Positions 24,501 through 33,841 of a stretch of 64,000 bases of DNA are shown here, piece by piece (positions within the stretch are counted from its first letter, which is position 1; each line of letters begins with the position of its first letter). The translations under genes were made by a program, and so were the position numbers. Source of the DNA: Symsagittifera roscoffensis (Eukaryota > Xenacoelomorpha > Acoela > Convolutidae); contig NW_026971598.1 in assembly GCF_963678635.1 (NCBI RefSeq), positions 1 through 64,000 on the forward strand. Direction: 5' to 3'. The notes beneath the pieces were generated by a model that saw only the letters and a program-made list of their open reading frames with translations, did no database searches and had not been told where the DNA came from.

Positions 24501-25037
24501 AAACAAGACTGCTCGTATCAGGGCGAAGCCCTGAATGTTCCGACTGCCTTTTAAGGTTTTATGGAGCAGTATTAATATTAAAAAATTAAATGTAATAAAA
24601 TAAAAAAAATAGATTTTTTTTTAATTTGAAATTTTTTATGAAAATCATTCCCCCACACCCCATTTAAAGTACAAAAAGATAGATTTAGCTCCTTGTAACA
24701 AATCAATTATGGCAAATAAGCTCCTTTCAACCAATTTGGAACGATTTTAAGACGGATTAACTCTCCGCTTACGCGTTAATAGCGCGAAATATATCGCGCG
24801 TTAATTGTCCCAAATTGGCCAAATTGGCAATTTTTAAACCCCAATAACTTTACGAAAAATGATCACAGGTGAAATATCTTTTCAAATTTGAGCTCAGGAC
24901 AACAATACTTTTTGAATGATATTAAAAAAACTCCATCAAAATTGGCTAGTTAAAAAGTCGAAATTTGTCTGAAGAAAAAAAAAACCCACCCCGAGCACAA
25001 ATATCCCGTTACTTTCGTATCGAAAGTCGGAACAACA
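24501..25037 (+). mobile_element. Short inverted-repeat element (non-autonomous, MITE-like), copy 1
   Basis: About 537 bp shared with the inverted, split copy at 44599-44812 plus 55569-55893. It has a 10-bp inverted repeat TGTTCCGACT / AGTCGGAACA (24536-24545 and 25024-25033), a GC-rich hairpin at the left end (TCAGGGC, GAA loop, GCCCTGA, 24518-24534), a second hairpin at the right end (ACTTTCG, TAT loop, CGAAAGT, 25011-25027), and a central CpG-rich quasi-palindrome near 24773-24805 (GCGCGA...TCGCGC). No ORF of note. Class not determined. Confidence 0.7.
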
Positions 25038-25106
25038 ATGCAGTCACGTACCCGTATTTCATACGTAGAAACAAAGATAAGTACAACACATAAGGGGAAT
25101 GGAACC

Positions 25107-25509
25107 TGATCTAAACTACATTTTATGATTGGATAAATTAGATATTTTACCAATGTAAAGTATTTAATATTAACCAATCATGATCCATCTAACTAACAAT
25201 CCACTTATTTGTAAGTGCTGAAATTACTTGTAATTTCAGCACCAGAGAGATTTGAATTTAACTTAGAAATTAGTTGAACTCTCCCGAGTACTTCAGCAGC
25301 CGCAATAAACCAGTATACCCTAGATCTATTGAGCCTAGCAGAGACTAGTTAAACAACCTGAGACTAGACAGTATAAGAGTAAGATTAGGATCGGTATTAG
25401 ACTAAGAAGTTGCACGAACCTATCCGGCCGAAAATAAGATAGCGTGACGAGCAGACGGTGTACCCTATCCGAAATTACTCTATGAGTTATACCCATCGGT
25501 CCTTACTCA
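25107..25509 (+). repeat. 5' LTR of A+
   Basis: 403 bp beginning TGATCTAAAC and ending TTACTCA. It differs from the 3' LTR (43631-44033) only near AATAAACC/AATATACC and CCTTACTCA/CCTAACTCA. It contains a perfect inverted repeat with 13-bp arms and a 2-nt centre at 25215-25242. Confidence 0.93.
25215..25242. promoter_or_regulatory. Perfect 13-bp-arm palindrome in the A LTR
   Basis: GTGCTGAAATTAC, then TT, then its exact reverse complement. The A- 3' LTR (3195-3222) keeps the palindrome although both arms have changed (GTGTTGAAGCTAC with GTAGTTTCAACAC), mostly in paired fashion. The truncated A- 5' LTR ends inside this structure. This may be a dimeric protein-binding site or a transcript hairpin. 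Confidence 0.6.
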
Positions 25510-25511
25510 TC

Positions 25512-25526
25512 TGGTGCGACCATAAG
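25512..25526 (+). other. Primer binding site of A+
   Basis: TGGTGCGACCATAAG starts two bases after the 5' LTR and is identical to the A- site. It is complementary to a tRNA 3' end reading GGTCGCACCA. The tRNA is not identified. Confidence 0.6.
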
Positions 25527-25596
25527 TCTCGAACAAGACCTTAATAGCTTAGAATTAACCAATAATAGATTAGAATTTAGACAAAACATTTACAAA

Positions 25597-25830
25597 ATGT
25601 TATACGACAATAATTTAATCGAAATGTCTCTACGACTCAATAGATCAGAGCCAATATTCCGAACGATAACAGAACTACCCGGAATTGGAAGAAGACCTCA
25701 AACCAGAGACGACATACGACAAAGCAGAAACTTACCATATAGTTATATGATAGTTCGGCAAAAGCCAGAACAAACTTTTGTATTTAGAATACTACTAGCA
25801 ATGAATTTAGATTTTCATTTGCAAACATAA
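25597..25830 (+). CDS. 77-aa leader ORF (A+ copy)
   Basis: ATG at 25597, stop at 25830, 77 residues: MLYDNNLIEMSLRLN at the start, ELPGIGRRPQTRDD in the middle, LDFHLQT at the end. Same length as the A- copy and about 78% identical, with no indels. The frame is open further upstream across the PBS (25513 onward), but the stop TGA inside the LTR (25483) ends it. It is mildly basic and has no signal peptide or membrane segment. It lies where a retroviral leader would sit, so it may be translated from genomic RNA before gag or be joined to downstream ORFs by splicing. No family recognised. Confidence 0.65.
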   Translation: MLYDNNLIEMSLRLNRSEPIFRTITELPGIGRRPQTRDDIRQSRNLPYSYMIVRQKPEQTFVFRILLAMNLDFHLQT

Positions 25831-26757
25831 AATTTTGAAGTCAATCTTCAAAATCATTTCAGGCGCTAAACAAAATTATTAATATACAATAACGATTGAT
25901 AAAAAGATCTCAGATCGTTTTCCTAAATTCTGCAGTAATATACAAAACATGTTTGAAAAATATTTATTGAAAAATCAAAACAAAAATTAGTAGCATGACA
26001 ATAAACGGTTAGTAATTATAAATCATCCTGTTGTTCCAGCTTCATCGCCTAAACATAACAGCATTCATAAGCTCACTAATATCATAAAAATACTAAATCT
26101 ATTCTTTACACAAATTTAAAACATTTTAAACTTAAATTCACTTAATTTTAAAATCAGATCATCAAGGCTTATCCTTGGATCTTAAATCATTTTCTATTTA
26201 ATTAAATTTAAAACTTGATCATCAAGGCCTATCGTTGGATCAAAAAGAACAACTTTGTTCTCCCCCACCCACTTAACTAGTGTCTAACGACCTCAAACGT
26301 CGATTCACTATCCAACCCTTTCTAAAAACCCAGGACTAATAGAAATTTTTGAACAAAACTAATCATTCAAATTAGGATAAACAGTGAAGAACTTCGGTTA
26401 TTCATCCTTCACTTGATCCCCCCTCTTACCAGACCCAGGATAAATCTTATACTTAGTAAGTTTAAAATAGTATCTAACGAACTACTCGCGTTCTAATTAT
26501 ACCTGAACCTTGTGGATCGATTTACTATTCTCCAACCCTGAACACAATCACTACCCTTAAGTAAGATTAAGTAAGTTAACACCTTAGCTTATACTATCCA
26601 CGAGAAAGTATAAAATCATTCCTCGGAATCGATATACTTTTCTCCCCAACCCTGAACAAATAGACCCAGTGTAGGCTAACAAAAAAATCGTAAGGACTAA
26701 CAGTTTAAGCAAATAGAAATCATTTAACAACCTTTTGCATCCGTCATCCTAAACCTT
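25831..26757 (+). other. Leader region with paired stem-loop repeats (A+)
   Basis: 927 bp without a gene. A 25-nt element starting GATCATCAAGGC and ending TTGGATC occurs at 26157-26181 and 26217-26241, each able to pair AAGG with CCTT or CGTT. It is followed by a hairpin AGAACAA/TTGTTCT at 26246-26261. Both elements are kept in A-. A packaging or dimerisation role is inferred from position. Confidence 0.5.
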
Positions 26758-27225
26758 ATGTCATTTAAAAACCTAGGAAATAAACAAACAATCGTTTTAC
26801 ACAATTGTGAAATAGATAATAAAAAATACGACCTTGTAATCACACCTCATACACAAACAGTTGGATACATTAGAACAAAACGACAAACATTAAAGAGAAA
26901 AATAATAACTAAACAAAGACAAATAACACGAAAAAGATTTTCAAAAAATCGAAACGCATTTTCAGAATCAGAAACCAACAGTTTAGACGAACTTTATAAA
27001 CTAAAAGAATCAATAGATAAAAATTGCCCAATTCACGATCAATTATATTTCTCTGACTCAGAAACAACTTCAAATTCATCAAAAAGAGGAAAAAGAAGAA
27101 TAAAAAAGCAGTGTAAACACAAACCAGTACATTTATACAATTGGAATCAACCAATTAGACACATTGATAATTACATATTAACAGTCATCGAACGAAAAAA
27201 TGAGCTCAACGCACACCCCAGGTGA
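26758..27225 (+). CDS. Basic 155-aa accessory ORF overlapping gag
   Basis: Begins MSFKNLGNKQTIVLHNC; a strongly basic segment at about residues 40-66 (TKRQTLKRKII, KQRQITRKRFSKNR) is followed by an acidic/Ser-rich stretch (FSDSETTSNSS) and another basic patch (KRGKRRIKKQCKHK). No membrane segment. It ends at 27225, 26 nt inside the gag ORF that starts at 27200 in another frame; the A- copy keeps this overlap. The composition suggests nucleic-acid binding or a nuclear/nucleolar protein, but I recognise no family. The position before gag resembles regulatory genes of complex retroelements (inference). The A- copy is broken. Confidence 0.6.
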   Translation: MSFKNLGNKQTIVLHNCEIDNKKYDLVITPHTQTVGYIRTKRQTLKRKIITKQRQITRKRFSKNRNAFSESETNSLDELYKLKESIDKNCPIHDQLYFSDSETTSNSSKRGKRRIKKQCKHKPVHLYNWNQPIRHIDNYILTVIERKNELNAHPR

Positions 27226-28498
27226 AGAAAGTCCAGATGATGATGATATTTTCCCCTTTATCGTAGATGCAACCACTGATAGAGGACAGCATATATTCTG
27301 CAAAAATTTACTCTTAAATTTGTTTGAACCCGGAATCAGTCCATGTAAAACAGAGTTCCCAGATGTCAAAATCAAAAGACAAATTATCGATCACTATCTA
27401 AAAGATATATGTAACCTAACACAACAATACGGAATCTACTCCATAGAATTCAGCTCACCAAACCAGAATCACAGTAAATATATAATTCAAACAGACGACC
27501 TTGATTTAGAATTCTCAAAAGTATTCTCAGAATATATAAAAAGCATCCAATATCATAACTCACAAAGAGCAAACTCCATATTCACCAATGAAGTTTTTGC
27601 GATAATATATAGTTATATCTCGATATTAGAAAACGAAATCCAGATACCAAATGTCTCACCGACAGAAACATCTAAACATATAAGAGTACGACATGAAATC
27701 ACACTACTCTCTAGTTTTCTAAATATAATTAAAGAAAATTTCACGAAAGATGAAGTTTCACAACATACAAAACACGACTTACAAAAAATCTTGGCATGGT
27801 TCATAATAGATTATTTCACACATAATATTGATTTAATTTCACAAGCAAGAAAAAATTTTAGACCCCAAAACTCAAACGATGATACTGCCATCACAGAACA
27901 ATCAGACTATGTTTGGGACCCCGAATGGTCTCATCCCGCATCCATAAACTTCCCACAATCAATCTCAAGTCAAGCAATAAGTACGATATCTTATGTAAGA
28001 GATTATGTACGAGTAATACCATTAACCATTGATGCAACACCATTAAACTATAATACATTTTTACCCGATATGCAAAATAATAGTTTAAACTCTACAGTCA
28101 TACACAATGAAAACCTCAATGGAACTAGGAATCAAGATATCCAGACACCATCACACTTCATAAATGAAGAAATCGTACACACAACAACTACACAACAAAG
28201 TATTTCACCAATACGTCCAAACTTAACAACACCAAGAAATACAAATCCTTCACAAACACAGGTAACATTACAATCAACCGTTAAACCTTCGGTTGCCCCA
28301 AAATATTCACACATGGATTACCAAACATACAGACCCATGACAATACCGCCAAAAACACGCAAAACGTTCACTAGAAACAACTTTGCAGACCATAATAATA
28401 ATTACACACAAAAACAAATTATCAACCACGAAAAAATTTTAGTAATTATACAAGATCTCGAAACTGGGATAACCCAATGGCACCACCTAATTCAGTAA
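27200..28498 (+). CDS. gag: Gag N-terminal region (matrix-like, unrecognised)
   Basis: 432 codons starting MSSTHTPGEESPDDDD. An acidic N-terminus precedes a globular region of about 200 residues (ISPCKTEFPDVKIKRQIIDHY, HNSQRANSIF, ILAWFIIDYFTH) and a Pro/Thr/Gln-rich linker (SVAPKYSHMDYQTYRPM). I recognise no family for the globular part; position suggests a matrix-like domain. Past about 28390 the frame diverges from the A- copy, which continues in one frame into the capsid part. The end here is therefore probably produced by an indel in A+, and the true Gag would run on into the next ORF. The start overlaps the end of the basic ORF by 26 nt. Confidence 0.7.
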   Translation: MSSTHTPGEESPDDDDIFPFIVDATTDRGQHIFCKNLLLNLFEPGISPCKTEFPDVKIKRQIIDHYLKDICNLTQQYGIYSIEFSSPNQNHSKYIIQTDDLDLEFSKVFSEYIKSIQYHNSQRANSIFTNEVFAIIYSYISILENEIQIPNVSPTETSKHIRVRHEITLLSSFLNIIKENFTKDEVSQHTKHDLQKILAWFIIDYFTHNIDLISQARKNFRPQNSNDDTAITEQSDYVWDPEWSHPASINFPQSISSQAISTISYVRDYVRVIPLTIDATPLNYNTFLPDMQNNSLNSTVIHNENLNGTRNQDIQTPSHFINEEIVHTTTTQQSISPIRPNLTTPRNTNPSQTQVTLQSTVKPSVAPKYSHMDYQTYRPMTIPPKTRKTFTRNNFADHNNNYTQKQIINHEKILVIIQDLETGITQWHHLIQ

Positions 28499-31440
28499 AT
28501 TTCCAAACAAATTTACATCCTCCACAGGATCGTAGTGAAAACTATCCATTTTTTCAACAAAATAAAAATAAAAAACAAACATCTTATCAAATGGATTACT
28601 TATCCTCAGATGATGATTTCTTACAACCAGATATATTTACACCCTATAATCAAGAATATCGTGGACAAGGAATACAGAAACCACATACATATAATAGAAT
28701 TTTTTCTCCACAACCAATAGATACACAAAACCAACAACCAATTCAACAACAAAACCCAATTAATACACAATCTTTTCAACCAATTCAGCAACAAAACCCA
28801 ATGATTGCAAACTCGTACCAACCAGCACAAATGCAAAATGAAATACCACTCCCATATTATCTTCAACAACACGAAATAACAAGAAATCAACTTTCAAATT
28901 TTTCTCAAATGCCAAATGCAGCAGAATCATTACAAATGACGATGAATCCATACCTTATGGGTGGATCATCAATAACATCAAATAAACCTTTAATGGTATT
29001 CACAGGAACAGACCCTGAATATTCTGTAGAAGACTATTTAAATGCAGTCACAGCAAATTTGATTTTAAATATAGGACCTGAACCAATTAATACGCCACTA
29101 CATCAAAACTGGATACATCGACGCACAGCGTTAATACAAACAACTCTAGATGGCGCAGCCCAAAAATGGTTTTCAGTATTGCCTATAGAAATAAAATCAA
29201 ATTGGAAAAGGTTTACACAAGAATTTTCAAAAATGTTTGACTCCGAAAGAAACAAACAACAACAAAGAGTTTTATGTAATGAAATTCGCAGATTACCAAA
29301 CGAAACCATCAAGCAATTAGCAGTACGAATCGAAACACTAGTTAGAAAAGCATATTCATTAAATACACATGACTATAAAAACACAAAGATGACAGAAATC
29401 TTAATGATGACCTTAACACCACAATTAAGGAAAATAGCAATAAAAAAGAGAGCATCCCATCCTTCGTCAATTCGAGAACCCGATTTAGATTTTCGAAAAC
29501 TAGTAGACAAACTAGAAAAAGCAGAAATCACAATGAAACTCGAAGAAACGGAAAATCTGAAATTACAATACGTTAACAGAATTGAAACAGCTTCCACAAA
29601 TATAAACAATATACAGGAATCAGATACAGACCTCGTTGAAAAAATCACTGAAATACTCAATATTTACGAAAAACACCCAAACTTTAAAGGCAAACCATCT
29701 TTCAAAAAATGGTGTAATTATTGCCGACGATACGGACATAGTATTTCTGAATGTAGACAAAAACAGCAAGACAATCAAAATAAACCTCAAAAATATAAAG
29801 AACCAAATAAATCATTCTACCAATACATGAAAAAAGATCAAAATCTACCGAACAAAACAGTCTACAGCAACAACAGTTCAGGAAAACCACTCCCGAACAA
29901 TACAAATTATACAAGAAATCAATCACCATACAACTCAAGTTATAGGGGAAGATCACCAGAACGAAGAAACACGCAAAATTCATCACAAAATCACTACAAT
30001 AGACCAAATAGTCGAAATAACTATTCCAGATCAAATTCAAATAAACAACGATTTGTTTCTAGATCTAATTCCCAATCAAGAAATAATTACTACCCAAACA
30101 ATCAATCACGAAATTCATCATACAATAGGAATAGAAACTACTCCAATAATCGGAATAGAAGTTATTCAAACAACCGAAACCAGAATTACCCGAACAATCA
30201 ATCAAGGAATAACTCATATAATAGATCAAACTATAACAGACCAAACAATAATTACCAAAACAGATCGCGAAATAATTTACAAAATCGACATTCAAGTTAT
30301 AATAATCGTTATAGAAATTATTCCCAATCACCACACCGGAATAATAATAACTATAATAATTCTAATAATCGCCACAGAAGTAGTACACCTAAACATCAAA
30401 GACATATTAATCAAGTACAATCTAATCCAGAAACAACATCAGACCCTCCAGGTATTGATGACACAGAAACTGATACGTTACAACTCAATCAAATAAACTG
30501 TGGATCATCAGATTCAGAAAGCGATGCAGAAAACACTCTCTCCATCAATATGATAAAAGTCAAAAATGACTATGAACCTGTTATATATGAACAACCTTTT
30601 TCATCACACATATATGAGAATCAATCAGAACTCCTTCACAATTATTATATTGAACCCGTCCATTCCACACCGACGACACAAAAAACTAATGAAATTAACA
30701 CTACAAATCAACCCAATGAGAACGAAAAAACAAAATGCTTGAATACAAATCACATCTATCAAAACATACAAAAAGAACAACCCAAAGAAAAAATTTGGAC
30801 AATACTATTTCTTTTAGAAAGTCCAAGAAGCAAAGAATTTCAACCACCAGATCTTGAAATTGATTTTTTAATTGATTCAGGAGCAGAATCAAATATAATA
30901 AACATTCCCACATGGAATGAAATAAAAACCTTACACCCAAAGCTAACAACTCTTGAAACCTCCAGCAAACTAGCAACAGCACAAGGATCAACATTAATAA
31001 ACTACGGAAAAATTCAATTATTTCTTCTCCCCACAAGAACAATGGAGCAAAACAAAATTTTAACCAAACCATTTAAACAAATACTCCCTATCACTGATAT
31101 TAAACACAATATGATTGGAATACCATTTATCTCTAAATATATACCAACAATCAACATCTTGAATAGTAAAATATTAATCAAAGATAAATATACAAAAACA
31201 AAAGACACATCCCTAACATTTTTTCAAAGATTAAATAAACAACCACCATTCTTTTCAAAATTCTATCCAATATATAACCAACAAAGAAAACACTTGAAAC
31301 CACTATCAGGAAACATATACAATTTTTCAATAAAGCAAGTTCACCAATATGATAAAAAACAAAACAAACAAAAATTTTATATGTCAGATTTTGAATTCAA
31401 ACCTATTCATAAATTTTTCAAAATCCAATCTCATCAATAA
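28477..31440 (+). CDS. gag-pro: Gag capsid, zinc knuckle, Asn/Arg/Ser-rich tail and protease
   Basis: 987 codons in one frame; the ATG at 28477 is probably internal to the original gag. Gln/Asn-rich linker to about residue 140; capsid-like retrotransposon Gag region about 160-350 (YSVEDYLNAV, GAAQKWFSVLP, RRLPNETIKQLAVRIE); zinc knuckle CX2CX4HX4C at about 413-426 (CNYCRRYGHSISEC); a tail at 440-650 dense in Ser, Arg, Asn and Tyr; aspartic protease with Asp-Ser-Gly at 800-802 (FLIDSGAESNII). Roles: capsid assembly, RNA binding, polyprotein cleavage. It ends at 31440 where one base appears lost relative to A-, so protease and RT were probably in one frame. Confidence 0.85.
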   Translation: MAPPNSVNFQTNLHPPQDRSENYPFFQQNKNKKQTSYQMDYLSSDDDFLQPDIFTPYNQEYRGQGIQKPHTYNRIFSPQPIDTQNQQPIQQQNPINTQSFQPIQQQNPMIANSYQPAQMQNEIPLPYYLQQHEITRNQLSNFSQMPNAAESLQMTMNPYLMGGSSITSNKPLMVFTGTDPEYSVEDYLNAVTANLILNIGPEPINTPLHQNWIHRRTALIQTTLDGAAQKWFSVLPIEIKSNWKRFTQEFSKMFDSERNKQQQRVLCNEIRRLPNETIKQLAVRIETLVRKAYSLNTHDYKNTKMTEILMMTLTPQLRKIAIKKRASHPSSIREPDLDFRKLVDKLEKAEITMKLEETENLKLQYVNRIETASTNINNIQESDTDLVEKITEILNIYEKHPNFKGKPSFKKWCNYCRRYGHSISECRQKQQDNQNKPQKYKEPNKSFYQYMKKDQNLPNKTVYSNNSSGKPLPNNTNYTRNQSPYNSSYRGRSPERRNTQNSSQNHYNRPNSRNNYSRSNSNKQRFVSRSNSQSRNNYYPNNQSRNSSYNRNRNYSNNRNRSYSNNRNQNYPNNQSRNNSYNRSNYNRPNNNYQNRSRNNLQNRHSSYNNRYRNYSQSPHRNNNNYNNSNNRHRSSTPKHQRHINQVQSNPETTSDPPGIDDTETDTLQLNQINCGSSDSESDAENTLSINMIKVKNDYEPVIYEQPFSSHIYENQSELLHNYYIEPVHSTPTTQKTNEINTTNQPNENEKTKCLNTNHIYQNIQKEQPKEKIWTILFLLESPRSKEFQPPDLEIDFLIDSGAESNIINIPTWNEIKTLHPKLTTLETSSKLATAQGSTLINYGKIQLFLLPTRTMEQNKILTKPFKQILPITDIKHNMIGIPFISKYIPTINILNSKILIKDKYTKTKDTSLTFFQRLNKQPPFFSKFYPIYNQQRKHLKPLSGNIYNFSIKQVHQYDKKQNKQKFYMSDFEFKPIHKFFKIQSHQ

Positions 31441-33841
31441 AATATTTGAAAAACTCGAATTCAGATATTATTTCCTTACATGTATACAACAATACACCTT
31501 ACCAAGTATTATTACCTTTAGGACTTTTAGGCTATTGCGAAACCAACGCTACAATATCACCAATACACGAAAAAGCATATCGTGTTATAATATACTCCAA
31601 TTACTAGATATTTGCCAATCCACAATTCTTAATGAAGAATTATCTATAAATAGTATAATAAGTAACGAAAACAGAAATACGGATTATTTCACAAAAACCC
31701 CATATTTCAAACCTACATTCAACATAAGTAACTACACAGAGAGTCAACAGAAATTTTTAACAATGTTTAATTTCCAACATTCACAAATAACACAAGACGA
31801 ATTTGAAAAACTAGCAAAACAGCTAATTAAATATTCATCAGTCTATGCAACATCAAAATTCGATGTTGGGAAAATCAGTTCATCACTACATCTCCCGTTA
31901 AAACCAGACGCAGTTTTCAAAAAACAGAGAGCAAGTAAAGTACCAATTCACTTACATGATAAAGTGAACAGATTACTCGACATTTTAGAACAATACAACA
32001 TTATATCACCAGTAAACAAAGAGGAACAACCAAAAGGCAACACATTTATCAACCCTGTTATCATTCTAGCCAAAGGAGAATCATTAAAAATTGTTCTCGA
32101 TGCTAGATACCTCAACTCACTAATAGATGAATCAAAGTGTAATTGGCCCATTGAACCAATACAAGTTATTTTAACAAAAATAAACGGAAAATACTTTACC
32201 ACCGCCGATATGAATAGTGCATATAATCAAATGCCATTAGATGAACAATCACGACGCTTAACACAATTTGTTATTGGAAACCAACAATACGAATTCAACC
32301 GCTTATTCTATGGAATATCCATAGGACCAGCAGCATTTTCAGCTTTTATGAGCAAAATTTTTCGACCACTAATACTCAAGAAAAATGCAATCACCTATTT
32401 AGACGATGTTTTTATGCAATCACAGACAAAAGAGGAAATGTTCAATGTTTTAGAACAATATCACCAAATACTTCAGAACGAAAATCTGAAGGCCGCCCCC
32501 GATAAATCACACTTCTTTTTGACAAAAGTTAAATTCTTAGGACATAATATAGAAAGAAAAACAATCACTCCATTGAAATCACGTATAGACGCTATTCAAA
32601 AACTCCAACCACCAATAAATAAAAAGAAAATCCAAGAATTCCTTGGAATGTTAAACTTTTTAAGCAAATATGTTTATAAAATGCAATTATATCTACGACC
32701 ATTCTATAACATACTTAGACAACAAAATAATTTTGAATGGAATACAGAACATCAAGCACGATTTGAAGAAATTAAAAAACTTCTAACTGAACAAATTTCA
32801 AACACAATTCCAGATTCAAATCAACCATTTTATGCAATGTGCGATGCTTCGAACTTTGGCATCGGCGCAGCATTATTACAATCACATAATAGTACAAATA
32901 AAATGAACCTCATATCAGCAAATTCTCGATTATTCACTCAAGCAGAGCTACGACTCTCAACTCTAATGAGAGAATGTACAGCCATAATATATACACTAAC
33001 AGAATATGAATTTCTGATACTTGGATCAAAACATCCCACAGTTCTATTCACAGACCATAAACCATTCATCTTTCTTTTTACACAAAAGTCTAATCCAAAC
33101 CACCGAGTTTATAGATTTCAACTCATTTTAATGAAATTCCCAAACTTACATATAGTTTGGACCGCAGGAAAAAATCTTACATTACGAGACACCTTAAGTC
33201 GAAATACGCCACCTGAATTACTTACACGTAAAACCACAGTCGAAATACCCAAAAACATAAAATTCTACCTTGCAGAAAATGAAACATCACCCCGATTGGA
33301 ATGCAAATATGCAGTAAAAACTGACGTTGAACAATCACAAATAAATAATTTACAACATTTCCCACTTTATTTAGATTGTCAAAATAATCACTATGAAGTT
33401 GATCTACTTGGAACATCAACTTTTAAACCAATCCCATATTCACAATGGATAAAAAATAACACCCAACAAAAAAGAATAAAACAACACCCGCCTAAAAAAG
33501 ACCATTTTCCACTAATTGAAAAAGAAAATTTAACTGATAAAATAAACTTATCAGGACCACAAACAAACGATTCAAAATACACAATAAATCAAGTTTTTGA
33601 CCTCCATGACCCACTTGACACAATACCCTTATCTAAATTAGAAATTGAAAACATTTTTCTCCCCCCAACAGAAACAATTACAATTTCAACACTGAAACAA
33701 TATCAAAACCTTGACCCAGTAATTCGACAACTGAAATCATGGCACAAATATAAAACTAAACCTATCAAAGCAGATTCAACTATTCTAGGAAACAAAACAC
33801 TCCTCCGATATTTTCAAAAAATTCAAAAATACAATAATTAA
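31349..33841 (+). CDS. pol: Reverse transcriptase and RNase H
   Basis: 830 codons. Roughly the first 80 residues are not in the ancestral frame and should be ignored: another frame over 31430-31575 matches A- better. RT spans about residues 200-420, with FINPVIILAK, IVLDARYLNS, FTTADMNSAYNQM and the catalytic YLDD at 350-353; RNase H spans about 480-610, with FYAMCDASNFGIGAALL, RECTAIIYTL and FTDHKPFIF. The connection to integrase follows (NPPELLTRKT-type sequence). The order RT then RNase H then integrase is that of Ty3/gypsy. The frame ends at 33841 by a one-base change near AAAAAATTCAAAAATAC; the A- sequence stays open there. Confidence 0.88.
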   Translation: MIKNKTNKNFICQILNSNLFINFSKSNLINKIFEKLEFRYYFLTCIQQYTLPSIITFRTFRLLRNQRYNITNTRKSISCYNILQLLDICQSTILNEELSINSIISNENRNTDYFTKTPYFKPTFNISNYTESQQKFLTMFNFQHSQITQDEFEKLAKQLIKYSSVYATSKFDVGKISSSLHLPLKPDAVFKKQRASKVPIHLHDKVNRLLDILEQYNIISPVNKEEQPKGNTFINPVIILAKGESLKIVLDARYLNSLIDESKCNWPIEPIQVILTKINGKYFTTADMNSAYNQMPLDEQSRRLTQFVIGNQQYEFNRLFYGISIGPAAFSAFMSKIFRPLILKKNAITYLDDVFMQSQTKEEMFNVLEQYHQILQNENLKAAPDKSHFFLTKVKFLGHNIERKTITPLKSRIDAIQKLQPPINKKKIQEFLGMLNFLSKYVYKMQLYLRPFYNILRQQNNFEWNTEHQARFEEIKKLLTEQISNTIPDSNQPFYAMCDASNFGIGAALLQSHNSTNKMNLISANSRLFTQAELRLSTLMRECTAIIYTLTEYEFLILGSKHPTVLFTDHKPFIFLFTQKSNPNHRVYRFQLILMKFPNLHIVWTAGKNLTLRDTLSRNTPPELLTRKTTVEIPKNIKFYLAENETSPRLECKYAVKTDVEQSQINNLQHFPLYLDCQNNHYEVDLLGTSTFKPIPYSQWIKNNTQQKRIKQHPPKKDHFPLIEKENLTDKINLSGPQTNDSKYTINQVFDLHDPLDTIPLSKLEIENIFLPPTETITISTLKQYQNLDPVIRQLKSWHKYKTKPIKADSTILGNKTLLRYFQKIQKYNN

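Noticed and set aside
28390-28498. Programmed frameshift between the two gag ORFs
   Set aside because: The A- sequence runs through the same place in a single frame, so an indel in A+ is a better explanation.
28621-30334. Several antisense ORFs opposite gag
   Set aside because: They mirror the low-complexity Asn/Gln/Ser-rich sense frame and have no independent support in A-.
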